From contig DASWVB010000002.1 of NCBI GenBank assembly GCA_036401375.1, forward strand, positions 434,001-498,000: a stretch of DNA of 64,000 bases, in the 5' to 3' direction. The position numbers and the translations under genes were made by a program. This stretch comes from DASWUZ01 sp036401375. GTDB taxonomy: Bacteria > Acidobacteriota > Terriglobia > Terriglobales > Acidobacteriaceae. The notes beneath the pieces are model-generated. The model searched no databases. It saw only the letters and a list, made by a program, of their open reading frames with translations, and was not told the origin of the DNA. This document shows positions 9,248 to 18,786 of the stretch, one piece after another; within the stretch, counting starts at the first letter, position 1, and each line of letters opens with the position of its first letter.

Positions 9248-10954
9248 ATGCTGCTCGAGCTGCGAGCTGAAAATTACGCGGTGATCGATCACGCCATCGC
9301 CAACTTTGGGCCCGGCCTCAATCTGCTTACCGGAGAGACTGGCGCGGGCAAGTCGATCCTGGTGGACGCCCTGGCGCTGTTGATGGGCGGCAAGGCGTCC
9401 TCAGACGTGGTGCGCCACGGGTCAGACAAGGCGGTCGTGGCGTGCGTCTTTGAGAGCACGCCGGGCGCAGAGGCGACGCTCGAGGCGAATGGCATCGACT
9501 GCGACAGTGCGGAGATCATCCTGCGCCGCGAGATACAGCAAGGCGGCAAGGGCCGAGTCTACGTCAACAATCAGCCGGCCACCGTAGCAGTGCTGCGGCA
9601 GCTGGCGCCGGAGCTGGCGCTGGTGCACGCGCAGAGCGAGACCCACAGCGCGTTCGATGCGGCACAGCAGCGCGGGCTGCTCGACCGGTTCGCCGGCATC
9701 TCGACCGAAGCCGTGAGTGCGGCGTACGCGAAGTGGCGTGAGATCGCAGCGCGCCTCGATGCGCTCGAACGCGACGAGCAGGACCGTCTTCGCATGGCTG
9801 ACCTGTGGAGTTTTCAGCGGCGCGAGATCGCCGACGCGCGCCTGACACCGGGCGAAGACGAGGCACTCCAGACCGAGAAGCGTGTGCTGTCGAACTCGGA
9901 GAAGCTCTACGCAGCCGCGATGAGCGCGCATGAGCAGCTCTACGAGGGCAGCACCTCGGCCGAGGTCGCGCTCAAGGCTGCTCTCAGGAATGTAGAAGAG
10001 CTGGCGCGTTATGATCCCAAGTTTTCAGAGGCTGTGCAGCAGCTCACCTCCGCGCGTGCCATCGTTCAGGATGTGGGCGCCACGGTGCGCGACTATGCCG
10101 AGGGGGTGCAGGCCTCACCGGAGCGGCTCATCGAGATCGAAGACCGGCTGGCTGCTCTCGACCGGCTCAAGCGCAAGTACGGCGCGACTGTCACCGAGGT
10201 CATTGCGTTCGGCGAAGACGTTGCGGCGAAGCTGGCCGAGATTGAGAATCGCGACGAGACTATCAAGGACCTGCGGGGTCAGCTAGAGGCAACTGCGGCT
10301 AGCTACGAAGTCTCAGCGCGCAAGCTGAGCAGCGAGCGCGTGAATGCAGCGAAGAGACTCGAGAAGCTGGCCGAAGTTCAAATCAACGATCTCGCGATGA
10401 AGGTCAAGTTCGCGATCGCGGTCATCGCTCACCACGATCAGAGTGGCTGGACATCGTCCGGTTGGGATGAGGTCGAGTGCCGCATCGCGACCAACCCTGG
10501 CGAGCCTCTCAAGGCGCTCGGCGAGATCGCGTCGGGGGGCGAGATGTCCCGCGTCATGCTCGCGCTCAAGGTCAGCGTCGAGGAGGGCGCCAACGCCTGC
10601 GGGAACCACTCCCAGGCGAAAGGAAAGCGCCGGACAGCCGTGCCGAGGACTCTGGTGTTTGACGAGATCGACATCGGCATTGGGGGGCGCGCCGCAGAGG
10701 CCGTCGGGCAGAAGCTGAAGGCGCTCTCGCGCGCCCAGCAGGTCCTCTGTGTTACGCATCTGCCGCAGATTGCTGCCTTTGCCGATCAGCACTTTCTCAT
10801 CGGCAAGCGGGAGCAGGGCGGGCGTACGAGGACCTCCGTTCGCCTGATCGAGAACGCGGAGCGCACCGAGGAGGTCGCGCGCATGCTCAGCGGCGCCAAG
10901 CTTACCGACACCTCGCTGAAGCACGCCGAGCAGATGCTCAAGATGAGCCGCTGA
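9248..10954 (+). CDS. recN: DNA repair ATPase RecN
   Basis: 568 residues from the ATG at 9248; a GTG at 9239 is also in frame, but AAGGTG precedes the ATG at good distance. It is an SMC-like ATPase with Walker A GETGAGKS at ~29-36, a central coiled coil (~150-370), the ABC signature SGGEMSRVMLALK at ~430 and Walker B VFDEIDIGIGG at ~470. Length matches the family (~550). RecN acts early in double-strand-break repair by holding DNA ends. It is followed by dprA and topA, making a DNA-transactions block on one strand. Confidence 0.97.
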   Translation: MLLELRAENYAVIDHAIANFGPGLNLLTGETGAGKSILVDALALLMGGKASSDVVRHGSDKAVVACVFESTPGAEATLEANGIDCDSAEIILRREIQQGGKGRVYVNNQPATVAVLRQLAPELALVHAQSETHSAFDAAQQRGLLDRFAGISTEAVSAAYAKWREIAARLDALERDEQDRLRMADLWSFQRREIADARLTPGEDEALQTEKRVLSNSEKLYAAAMSAHEQLYEGSTSAEVALKAALRNVEELARYDPKFSEAVQQLTSARAIVQDVGATVRDYAEGVQASPERLIEIEDRLAALDRLKRKYGATVTEVIAFGEDVAAKLAEIENRDETIKDLRGQLEATAASYEVSARKLSSERVNAAKRLEKLAEVQINDLAMKVKFAIAVIAHHDQSGWTSSGWDEVECRIATNPGEPLKALGEIASGGEMSRVMLALKVSVEEGANACGNHSQAKGKRRTAVPRTLVFDEIDIGIGGRAAEAVGQKLKALSRAQQVLCVTHLPQIAAFADQHFLIGKREQGGRTRTSVRLIENAERTEEVARMLSGAKLTDTSLKHAEQMLKMSR

Positions 10955-11083
10955 GTCTCTCGTCCTCGGACATAACCTCCTGCGTCCACTCTGGGACGCG
11001 AAGGCCCATATGTAGAAGCGGTGAGCTTAACCGGAACATAGGGGCATGAGGCCTCGCTGCCGACCATCTCCTGGCATACGTAC

Positions 11084-12505
11084 TTGACACTGGTCCCTTG
11101 CGCGCCTACTCTCGGCGCAACCCTCAGAGCAGACAGAAAAGTTGAAGAGGCGGGAGCGAATCCCGCAGAGGAGCGTGCATCCTTGAAGGCGACCCTCCAT
11201 CCCGAACCCCTCGACGAATCGGTTAGTGAGAGTCTTAGTGAGCCGAGCGCCGAGCCGGTCTCGACCTCGCCAGCCCCGCTCACATCCCCCGGCAACTCGG
11301 CTGCAGGAAGCGCCAGCGGCCCACTGACAAGCGCTCCGAGCAAGAATGGCGTCGTGCCCGCACCGCCGATGGAGACGGCAAGGCTGGCCTGGCTCGCGCT
11401 CGCCCTCGCACCGGGACTTGGGCCGCGCCGGATCCTGCAGGCAGTGGAGCGGGTCGGCTCCGCTGCACGCGTCATTCACCTGCCGCTCACTGAACTCGAG
11501 TCTTTGGGCTTTCCGGCGACCGCCGTGCAGTGCATCGCCGACGGGCGCGCGTTGCGCGACGCTGAGGACGAGTGGCAGCACGTCTCGGACGAGGGCGGCT
11601 CGATCCTCACCTACTCCGACGCCGCGTATCCTGAGCGGCTACGCGAGATATTCGACCCTCCGCCTGTGATGTGGGCCCGAGGGGACGTGCAGCTGCTCTC
11701 GCGTCATTCAATCGCTGTAGTGGGCACGCGGCACCCCACTCCTTATGGATTGGGCATGGCCGAGGTGCTCTCGCGCGACCTCGCGATGCGCGGGCTGCTG
11801 ATCATCAGCGGAATGGCTCGCGGCGTCGACACGGCTGCCCACAAGGGCGCAATCGCGTCGAAGTCGCCGACCATCGCCGTCTGGGGCACGGGCATCGACG
11901 TCATCTATCCAAAGGAGAATAAATCGCTCGCCGAGCAGATACTCGCCGGCGGCGGATTGATACTGTCGGAGCATCGTCTCGGCACGTTTCCGGCGCCGCA
12001 GAACTTTCCTCGCAGGAATCGTCTGCTGAGCGGCATCAGCGTCGGAGTACTGGTGGTCGAGGCAGGCGAACACAGCGGAACCCGGGTGACGGCACGCTGT
12101 GCGCTCGAACAGAATCGCGACGTCTTCGCAGTACCCGGCAACGCTACCACCAAGAACGCATGGGGACCCAACACGCTGATTAAACAGGGCGCCAAGCTGG
12201 TCGTCACCTGGGAGGATGTCTGGGAAGATCTGCCATCCCAGGTGCGCGTCGACCTTGAAATCGCGCTCGAGTCTGCATCTTCGGTGGGGCCTGCCGCATC
12301 GTTATTCGAGGAAGCCCCGCTGCCGGCCAACGAGGCGCTGGTGCTCAAGGCGCTCCGCCAGGACGAGTCGCTGCACCTCGACGAAGTGATGGAAAAGCTC
12401 GAGGCGGAGCTGAGTTCCTCGGAAGTGTTTACCGCCTTGTTCGAGCTCGAGCTCGCCGGACGCATCAAGCAGCTTCCCGGCAAAAATTACGTGAAAAGTT
12501 TCTAG
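11084..12505 (+). CDS. dprA: DNA-processing protein DprA with a long low-complexity N-terminus
   Basis: 473 residues if started at the TTG at 11084. The recognisable protein begins near residue 96 (ATG 11369, METARLAWLALALAPGLG) with a helix-hairpin-helix region. The Rossmann-like DprA domain follows (AVVGTRHPTPYG, ISGMARGVDTAAHKGA, GTGIDVIYPKEN, PRRNRLLSGIS, SGTRVTARCALEQNRDV) and a C-terminal winged helix (~400-473). DprA loads RecA on incoming single-stranded DNA during transformation. The first ~95 residues are Ser/Pro/Ala/Glu-rich with no family counterpart. No good ribosome site is present at 11369. A TTG at 11182 with AGGAG upstream is another candidate, so the true start is open. Confidence 0.9.
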   Translation: MTLVPCAPTLGATLRADRKVEEAGANPAEERASLKATLHPEPLDESVSESLSEPSAEPVSTSPAPLTSPGNSAAGSASGPLTSAPSKNGVVPAPPMETARLAWLALALAPGLGPRRILQAVERVGSAARVIHLPLTELESLGFPATAVQCIADGRALRDAEDEWQHVSDEGGSILTYSDAAYPERLREIFDPPPVMWARGDVQLLSRHSIAVVGTRHPTPYGLGMAEVLSRDLAMRGLLIISGMARGVDTAAHKGAIASKSPTIAVWGTGIDVIYPKENKSLAEQILAGGGLILSEHRLGTFPAPQNFPRRNRLLSGISVGVLVVEAGEHSGTRVTARCALEQNRDVFAVPGNATTKNAWGPNTLIKQGAKLVVTWEDVWEDLPSQVRVDLEIALESASSVGPAASLFEEAPLPANEALVLKALRQDESLHLDEVMEKLEAELSSSEVFTALFELELAGRIKQLPGKNYVKSF

Positions 12506-12578
12506 ATTCGGGCATCGCATGCCTCAGCTTTCCTGTAGCCGTGCGTACCTTTTCGAGTGATAGCAGTCAGACCAACAA

Positions 12579-12622
12579 TGGAAGCTCTTGTGGCGGGCAG
12601 TTGACACGCATGATAGCTTCCA
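12579..12622. promoter_or_regulatory. Inverted repeat and -35-like box upstream of topA
   Basis: TGGAAGCT (12579-12586) is perfectly inverted as AGCTTCCA (12615-12622) across a 28-bp spacer. A consensus TTGACA at 12601-12606 lies inside the spacer, about 85 bp before the topA ATG. No clear -10 hexamer is seen, so promoter assignment is tentative. Confidence 0.35.
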
Positions 12623-12688
12623 GACAAAGATCGAGTGCGAAAGGAAGCGGCGGAAGCCGAACACATCCACGCACTGTGAAGGAACAAG

Positions 12689-15325
12689 ATGGGTAAATCA
12701 TTAGTGATCGTCGAGTCGCCAGCCAAGGCCAAGACGATCAATAAATATCTTGGCAGCGACTACATCGTGGAGGCCTCCTACGGCCACATTATGGACCTGC
12801 CCAAAAAAGAGATCGGCGTTGAGATCAAACATCGCACCTTCGAGCCGACCCTCGAAGTCTCAAAGGACAAGATCGAGCTCGTCTCGAAGCTGAAGAAGCT
12901 TGCGTCGAAGGCTGACGCCGTCTACCTCGCTCCAGACCCCGACCGCGAGGGTGAGGCGATCGCTGCGCACCTTTCCATGCAACTCACGCCGTCGCTCAGG
13001 AACGGGGCAAAGATCCAGCGCGTCACCTTTAACGAGATCACCAAGAAGGCCGTCACCGAGGCGTTCGAGCATGCTCGCGGACTCGACGAGCACCTCGTCG
13101 ATGCCCAGCAGACCCGCCGCGTGCTCGACCGGATTGTGGGATACCAGGTTTCGCCATTGCTGTGGGACAAGGTCCGCCGCGGGCTCTCCGCAGGCCGGGT
13201 TCAGACCGTCGCTGTCCGCCTGATTGTCGAGCGGGAGCGGGAGATCGCCGCCTTTCACCCGGTTGAATACTGGACGCTCGATGCGGCGCTTACTCCGGCT
13301 CCGCAGGGCCCGGAGTTTGTAGCACGCTTCGTCGGCATCGATGGAACGAAGTCAGAGGTGAAGACCGTGGGCACGGCCAGCATGCCCGACTCCGATTCGA
13401 TGGACGCGGTAGTCGCCGCGCTCGATAAAGCAAAGTGGAGCGTGCGCTCGGTCGAGAAGAAGGAGCGCAGGCGCACACCGCAGGCACCCTTCACGACCAG
13501 TAAGCTGCAGCAGGACGCCTCCCGGCAGCTCGGCTTCAACGTAAAGCGCACCATGGGTGTGGCGCAGCGGCTCTATGAGGGGCTCGAGATCGGATCCCAG
13601 GGTACGGTCGGTCTTATCACCTACATGCGTACCGACTCCACACGAGTCTCGCCGGACGCCGTCGCCGCGGCCCGCAAGTACGTTGACCGCAAGCTGGGCA
13701 AGCACTATCTGCCGGCGACCGCCAATACATTCAAATCAAAGAAAGATGCGCAGGACGCACATGAGGCGATCCGGCCCACCGACGTCGATCTGCATCCCGA
13801 CGAGATCAAGCAGTACCTGAGCGACGAACAGTACAAGCTCTACCAGCTCATCTGGAGGCGCTTCGTGGCGTCGCAGATGGTGCCTGCTGTCTTCGATCAG
13901 ACGGTGGTCGACATTGCGGCAAAGTCCGACCGCCGTTACGACTTCCGGGTTACGGGGTCGGTGTTGAAGTTCGATGGCTACCTCAAGGTCTACGAAGAGG
14001 CGAAGGACGCCAAGGACGAAGACGACGAGGCGCTCAAAAACAAGCTGCCGGAGTTGAACGAAGGGCAGGCGCTCAATCTTCAGAGCCTGACGCCGGAGCA
14101 GCACTTCACCGAGCCGCTGCCGCGCTACAACGAGGCGTCTCTCGTCAAGGTGCTCGAAGAGCAGGGCATCGGCCGGCCTTCGACTTACTCCTCGATCATC
14201 ACAACGATCCAGGACCGGCAGTATGTGACGAAGCAGCCGCCCACCGGGCGCTCGGGCAAGTTCTATCCCACCGAGATTGGAGTCGTGGTCACCGATCTGC
14301 TGGTCGCGAACTTTCCCTATATCTTCGATCTGAAGTACACCGCCAAGCTCGAAGAAGAGCTCGACGATATCGAGGAGGGCAAGGAGAAGTGGGTCGACCT
14401 GCTTCGCGGCTTTTACGGGCACTTTGAGAAGGAGTTATCGCACGCCGGCGAGCACATGGAGTCCATTAAGCGGATGGAGCAGCCGACCGACGAGAAGTGC
14501 GAGCAATGCGGATCGCCGCTGGTGCTGAAGTGGGGAAAGTTCGGCTCCTTCTATGCCTGTAGTGCTTACGACAAGAAGAAGAAGGACAGCTGCACCTTCA
14601 CGCGGGAGAACTTCGCCTCCAAGCCTGACTTGAATACTGCCGAGGCGCAGGATGCGGAGGCTGCCGAGGAGTATTGCGAGGCGTGCGGCCGTGTGATGGT
14701 GCTGAGGACGGGCCGCTTCGGCATGTTCATGGCGTGCCCGGGCTACAACGAAGATCCGCCCTGCAAGACGACCCGGAAGCTTGACCAGAAGCAGCAGCAG
14801 AAGCCTCCGGTCCCGCTCGATGAGTACTGCCCGAAGTGTGGCGAGCAGCTCGTTCTGCGCAATGGGCAGTATGGGGAGTTCGTCTCCTGCAGCGGCTACC
14901 CGAAGTGCAAATACATCAAGCAGAACCTGATCGAGGGCATGAAGTGCCCGAAGTGCGGCAAGGGCGACATCGCTGAGAAGAAGTCCCGGTTCGGAAGCAT
15001 CTTTTATAGCTGCACCAACTACCCCAAGTGCGACTTCACGGCCAACCAGCGACCCGTGCCCCAGCATTGTCCGGAGTGCGTCAGCCCTTATCTGCTTGAG
15101 AAGACGCTGAAGACTGGCGTGTACCTCGTCTGCCCGAACAATAAGAAGTCCGCGGCCGAGGATGAGTCAGGCAAGAAGCGCAAGAAGAAAGTGGTAGAGG
15201 ACGAGGGCCCGGTAGTGCATTGCACCTTCAGCAAGAAGATAGGCGAGCTTCCGCCCCCGGTCGAGATGGCGCCTCCGCCGACCGCGGCGACCCATGCGCC
15301 GGTGCTCGAGCCCGCTACGGTGTGA
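12689..15325 (+). CDS. topA: DNA topoisomerase I
   Basis: 878 residues; the ATG is preceded by AAGGAAC. A Toprim domain opens the protein (LVIVESPAKAKTINKYLG; DPDREGEAIAAH). The catalytic Tyr312 lies in GLITYMRTDSTRVS. The C-terminus carries four complete Cys4 zinc ribbons (CEQC at ~604, CEAC, CPKC, CPKC) and a fifth that lacks its last Cys (CPEC at ~794). It ends in a Lys-rich and Pro-rich tail. It relaxes negative supercoils as a type IA enzyme. The topA-after-dprA order is common in bacteria and supports both calls. Confidence 0.98.
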   Translation: MGKSLVIVESPAKAKTINKYLGSDYIVEASYGHIMDLPKKEIGVEIKHRTFEPTLEVSKDKIELVSKLKKLASKADAVYLAPDPDREGEAIAAHLSMQLTPSLRNGAKIQRVTFNEITKKAVTEAFEHARGLDEHLVDAQQTRRVLDRIVGYQVSPLLWDKVRRGLSAGRVQTVAVRLIVEREREIAAFHPVEYWTLDAALTPAPQGPEFVARFVGIDGTKSEVKTVGTASMPDSDSMDAVVAALDKAKWSVRSVEKKERRRTPQAPFTTSKLQQDASRQLGFNVKRTMGVAQRLYEGLEIGSQGTVGLITYMRTDSTRVSPDAVAAARKYVDRKLGKHYLPATANTFKSKKDAQDAHEAIRPTDVDLHPDEIKQYLSDEQYKLYQLIWRRFVASQMVPAVFDQTVVDIAAKSDRRYDFRVTGSVLKFDGYLKVYEEAKDAKDEDDEALKNKLPELNEGQALNLQSLTPEQHFTEPLPRYNEASLVKVLEEQGIGRPSTYSSIITTIQDRQYVTKQPPTGRSGKFYPTEIGVVVTDLLVANFPYIFDLKYTAKLEEELDDIEEGKEKWVDLLRGFYGHFEKELSHAGEHMESIKRMEQPTDEKCEQCGSPLVLKWGKFGSFYACSAYDKKKKDSCTFTRENFASKPDLNTAEAQDAEAAEEYCEACGRVMVLRTGRFGMFMACPGYNEDPPCKTTRKLDQKQQQKPPVPLDEYCPKCGEQLVLRNGQYGEFVSCSGYPKCKYIKQNLIEGMKCPKCGKGDIAEKKSRFGSIFYSCTNYPKCDFTANQRPVPQHCPECVSPYLLEKTLKTGVYLVCPNNKKSAAEDESGKKRKKKVVEDEGPVVHCTFSKKIGELPPPVEMAPPPTAATHAPVLEPATV

Positions 15326-15397
15326 CCACCTGCCCTTGCCGGGTGACAGCGCACGCCTGTGGACTGACGCCCGGGCGCACAGCGTCCTGAAGCGCTG

Positions 15398-15420
15398 AAG
15401 GAAAGCGGGTCCGCTCCTTT
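15398..15420 (+). terminator. Possible terminator after topA
   Basis: A compact hairpin (AGCGG-GT-CCGCT, extended by AAGG/CCTT across an AA bulge) is followed by TTT. It sits 73 bases after the topA stop and 60 bases before the next gene. Confidence 0.3.
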
Positions 15421-15480
15421 ACCAGCGTCGCTTCCGCGGTTAGATTCACTATTGACGGTCGCGTGAGGCAAGGGGCAGCT

Positions 15481-16611
15481 ATGAATACCTGGAAGGAACA
15501 GGCGGGCCGGTGGCGGGAGATGCCGCTGGCATCTTCCATCCGCTTCTTTTCGGGCGTCTTCTGTCTATTCGCTGCGCTCAGTCTGATCAGCTCCTGCATG
15601 CATTTCCAGTCGCAAACCCCGCTGGATTTAGTGTGCACAATCCTGGTTGGCGGGGGTTTCGCGATCGGCTGGGCCTTTGCAGGCACCCGGCGACTCCTGT
15701 GGTTGTTTCCAGTAGTCGGCGGGACCCAATTTCTTACCTATGCCATGCTGGGGAGCTCTTCCGGCCGCCACTGGCTCGACTCTGCGGGGATGGCGCGGAA
15801 GCTCAACCTGGACGGATGGCTGGCGATCGCCTTTATCGTTTCAGGCTACATTCTGTTCCTTCTATTCTTCCGGAACGAAGGCGCCAGGTTCTTCAAGACG
15901 CAGACCGAGGTGCGCCTGGCGGGGGAAATCCATCGTGCCCTGGTTCCCGTCCGCCACGTGACCATCGCCAATGTTGAGATCTTTGGCACCTCGATCCCCA
16001 GCAGCGAGGTTGGCGGCGACCTGTTTGACATCGTGCAGTGTGAAAGCGGCTGGCACGCCTATGTCGCCGACGTCTCGGGACACGGGCTTGCCGCAGGCAT
16101 CCTGATGTCGATGATCAAAAGCGCCACATCCATGCAGTTGAACAAGCTCAAGAGGCCGGATGAACTGCTGACCGACCTCAACGACGTCATGCAGCCGTTT
16201 ACTTCCCCTGCAAATTATCTGACGTTCGCCTATGTGGGCGGCTCCGGCAGCTCGCAGTTGAACTTTGCGCTGGCCGGCCATCTTCCGATCCTGCATTACT
16301 GCGCCCAATCGAAGACGATCATCGAGCACGCTGATGACAACGTTCCCATTGGCCTTTTCAAGGACCAGACCTTCGCGATCTCTCAACTTTCGCTCGAGCG
16401 TGGCGACCTGCTCGCTATAGTCACGGATGGATTCACAGAAGTCTTTGACTCGAAGGAGCGCGAACTGGGTATTGAGGAGTTGAAACACATGCTGCTGGCT
16501 CGCGCCGGTCTCCCCCTGGCCGACATCTACGGGCAGCTGCGAAGCATCACGATGAGCTACGGGGAGCAGACCGATGACCAGACCATGCTGCTGGTTCGCG
16601 CTGTAGCGTGA
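15481..16611 (+). CDS. Membrane-anchored SpoIIE/PP2C-type serine phosphatase
   Basis: 376 residues from the ATG at 15481, preceded by AAGGGG. The N-terminal third holds about four hydrophobic helices (~22-42, 52-72, 75-95, 118-138). The C-terminal PP2C-like domain has the metal-site motifs EVGGDLFD, VADVSGHG, VTDGFTEV and QTDDQTM. Such enzymes (RsbU/RsbP type) dephosphorylate anti-anti-sigma factors in partner-switching stress or envelope control. No kinase or STAS partner is encoded nearby, and no PAS, GAF or HAMP sensor is visible, so the membrane part is the likely sensor or anchor. The substrate is unknown. Confidence 0.85.
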   Translation: MNTWKEQAGRWREMPLASSIRFFSGVFCLFAALSLISSCMHFQSQTPLDLVCTILVGGGFAIGWAFAGTRRLLWLFPVVGGTQFLTYAMLGSSSGRHWLDSAGMARKLNLDGWLAIAFIVSGYILFLLFFRNEGARFFKTQTEVRLAGEIHRALVPVRHVTIANVEIFGTSIPSSEVGGDLFDIVQCESGWHAYVADVSGHGLAAGILMSMIKSATSMQLNKLKRPDELLTDLNDVMQPFTSPANYLTFAYVGGSGSSQLNFALAGHLPILHYCAQSKTIIEHADDNVPIGLFKDQTFAISQLSLERGDLLAIVTDGFTEVFDSKERELGIEELKHMLLARAGLPLADIYGQLRSITMSYGEQTDDQTMLLVRAVA

Positions 16612-16698
16612 ATGAGTACCAGACGCAGATTGATCTGCTGCCCCTGCCGGGATTCTGATAGTGTGAATAGCGATTAAAGCACTGGATGGGACAGAAGC

Positions 16699-16983
16699 AT
16701 GGCAAAGGCAAGCTGGAACGGCAAAGTCATCGCGGAGAGCGAGACGATCGAGACTGTGGAGGGGAACGTCTACTTCCCTGAGGCGTCAGTGAAGCGCGAG
16801 TATTTCCGCCCCAGCTCCACCACTTCGAGCTGCCCATGGAAGGGTCAGGCGCGCTACTACAGTCTGTTGGTGGACGGGCAGGAGAATCCCGACGCTGCCT
16901 GGTATTACCCCGACCCCAAGCCAGCCGCTCGGAACATCAAGAATCATGTAGCCTTCTGGCGGGGCGTCGAGATCGAGAAGTAG
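16699..16983 (+). CDS. DUF427 family protein
   Basis: 94 residues, a full-length single-domain member. The family motifs FRPSSTTSSCPWKGQARYYS and DAAWYYPDPKPAA, then HVAFWRGVEIE, are all present. DUF427 proteins are small cytosolic beta-rich proteins of unknown biochemical role, with a conserved Cys-Pro-Trp-Lys-Gly core, kept here. It lies 87 bases after the phosphatase gene and converges on the MFS gene with only 14 bases between the stops. Confidence 0.88.
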   Translation: MAKASWNGKVIAESETIETVEGNVYFPEASVKREYFRPSSTTSSCPWKGQARYYSLLVDGQENPDAAWYYPDPKPAARNIKNHVAFWRGVEIEK

Positions 16984-16997
16984 GAGCTCCCCCGTTC

Positions 16998-18587
16998 CTA
17001 GTGTGCACCGGCGGGAGGCTTGGCGCCGGGGTTTACCTTCCTGAACATCCAGACTGCAGCCGCCGCTCCAAAGGCGAGCAGCGCCGTCCATCGAAATACA
17101 TCGACAAAGGACCACAGCAGCGCCTGCTGGCTCAGCTGGCTGTAGAGCATCCCCCGCGCACCGGCACGTGCCTGCGCCCTGCCGATGTGGCCGGCGAGCA
17201 GATCGCTGAGACGGCTTACCCGCTGCTGAAACCAGTAGCCCGACTGTGGCGCGGAAGCCGCGATCAGCGTCTGGTGGTAGTCTGTGCGGCGGACGAGCAG
17301 CGTCTGCGCGGTGGAGATTCCGATGGATCCGCCGATGTTCCGCAGCAGGTTGAAGATGCCGCTGGCGTTCCCGATCTGCTCATTGCGCAGTGTGCCGTAG
17401 GCCTGGGTCGTGATCGGCACGAAGACAAAGCTGAGCGCGAATCCGGTGACGATGATAGGGATCAGCAGTGTCGTAGGTCCGATGCCGAGGTTGATGTCGG
17501 CAAACAGGATGGAGCAGACGCCGAAGACCAGGAATCCAGCGGATAGCAGGATGCGGCCATCGATCTTGCCGCTCAGGTACCCGATGACGGGCATTCCTGC
17601 GATAGACCCCAGGCCGCGCGGCCCGACTACCAGCCCGGCACTGAAGGCTGTGTACCCAAGCACCTCCTGGTAGAAGAGCGGCAACATCGTGATGGTCGTG
17701 TAGATCGCGACTCCGAGCATCGTGATCAGCAGGCAGCCGACGCCGAAGTTCCAGTCCTTGAGCACCTTAAGATCGATGAGCGCGCCCTTCTTACGCCAGC
17801 AGTGTGCTACAAACCAGATGAATGCCACCACCAGGAACCCGACTGCCCAGCGAATCCAGGTCGCTCCAAACCAGTCATCCTCCTGGCCCTTGTCGAGCAC
17901 AATCTGCAGGCACCCTGTCCAGACGGCCAGGAGGCCAAATCCCAGGTTGTCGAAGGGGCCTGCTTTGGCGTTCTTGATGTAAGGCGGGTCGTGCACGAAG
18001 CGGTTGATCATGAAGACGGCCAGCGCTCCAACAGGGATGTTGATATAGAAGGCGTATCTCCAGCTGTACGTGTCGGTTAGCCAGCCGCCCAGTGTCGGCC
18101 CCAGCACTGGGGCGACCACGATCCCAAAGGCAAAGAAGGCCATCGCCATGCCCCGTTTTGCCGGTGGAAAGCTCTCCAGCAGGATCGATTGCGAGAGCGG
18201 CTGCAGCGCTCCACCACCGGCACCTTGCACCACCCTCGCGACCAGGATGAAGGCGAGTGAGGGAGCCGCTCCACAGAAGAAGGATGCAATGGTAAAGATG
18301 ATTACGCAGGTGATTAAAAAGCGCTTTCGGCCGAAGCGGAGCGCAAACCAGTTGCTTGCAGGCAGGATCAGGGCGTTTGCGACCAGGTAGCTGGTGAGGA
18401 CCCAGGTCGCCTCGGAGTTGGACGCCGACAGGGAGCCGGCGATGTAAGGCAGAGCGACAGATGCGATGGCGGTGTCGAGCACCTCCATAAAGGTCGCCAG
18501 CATTACGGAAATTGCAATCAGCCAGGGGTTAACACCTGCGTTTTGAGCGCCCTGACTGTTTGCCGGTGCTGCTGCTGCCGTGCCCAT
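16998..18587 (-). CDS. DHA2-family MFS multidrug exporter (EmrB/QacA type)
   Basis: 529 residues with about 14 hydrophobic segments. The opening segment carries the DHA2 hallmarks (ATFMEVLDTAIASVALPYIA, then EATWVLTSYLVANALILP). The motif A-like loop (RFGRKRFLIT) and motif C-like VVAPVLGPTLGGWLTD are clear. GGAG stands five bases before the ATG. Proteins of this type expel lipophilic drugs, bile salts or dyes using the proton gradient, often with an EmrA membrane-fusion partner; none is encoded in this window. Substrate cannot be told from sequence. Confidence 0.9.
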   Translation of the reverse strand: MGTAAAAPANSQGAQNAGVNPWLIAISVMLATFMEVLDTAIASVALPYIAGSLSASNSEATWVLTSYLVANALILPASNWFALRFGRKRFLITCVIIFTIASFFCGAAPSLAFILVARVVQGAGGGALQPLSQSILLESFPPAKRGMAMAFFAFGIVVAPVLGPTLGGWLTDTYSWRYAFYINIPVGALAVFMINRFVHDPPYIKNAKAGPFDNLGFGLLAVWTGCLQIVLDKGQEDDWFGATWIRWAVGFLVVAFIWFVAHCWRKKGALIDLKVLKDWNFGVGCLLITMLGVAIYTTITMLPLFYQEVLGYTAFSAGLVVGPRGLGSIAGMPVIGYLSGKIDGRILLSAGFLVFGVCSILFADINLGIGPTTLLIPIIVTGFALSFVFVPITTQAYGTLRNEQIGNASGIFNLLRNIGGSIGISTAQTLLVRRTDYHQTLIAASAPQSGYWFQQRVSRLSDLLAGHIGRAQARAGARGMLYSQLSQQALLWSFVDVFRWTALLAFGAAAAVWMFRKVNPGAKPPAGAH

Positions 18588-18706
18588 TGAACTCCGATCA
18601 CACCGGCGAGATACCTGCGACCCTCTTCAACTCAGATGCTTGGGCGACGTAGCCGGGGGTCGGCTACTTTCGTTGCATCGCACTTGTCATGCGGAGCATC
18701 AGATAC

Positions 18707-18727
18707 ATTGACAACAAGAGACTCAAG
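18707..18727 (+). promoter_or_regulatory. HAIR-like HspR operator upstream of dnaK
   Basis: ATTGACA-N7-ACTCAAG keeps the geometry of the known HspR box CTTGAGT-N7-ACTCAAG: the right arm is exact, and TTGA/TCAA are spaced by 11. It overlaps a consensus TTGACA -35 hexamer (18708-18713), 60-80 bp before the dnaK ATG. An hspR-type gene lies 4.4 kb downstream, which supports repression of dnaK from here. Confidence 0.55.
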
Positions 18728-18786
18728 GTGCGATGCTGAGTCCAGTTGACGGGTTCGGAAAAGATTACAGACGAGGACGAGAGACC

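Noticed and set aside
18721..18743. GACTCA-N11-TGAGTC dyad as a separate operator upstream of dnaK
   Set aside because: Its left arm overlaps the HAIR right arm, and its orientation is opposite to known HspR sites. The HAIR reading explains the site better.
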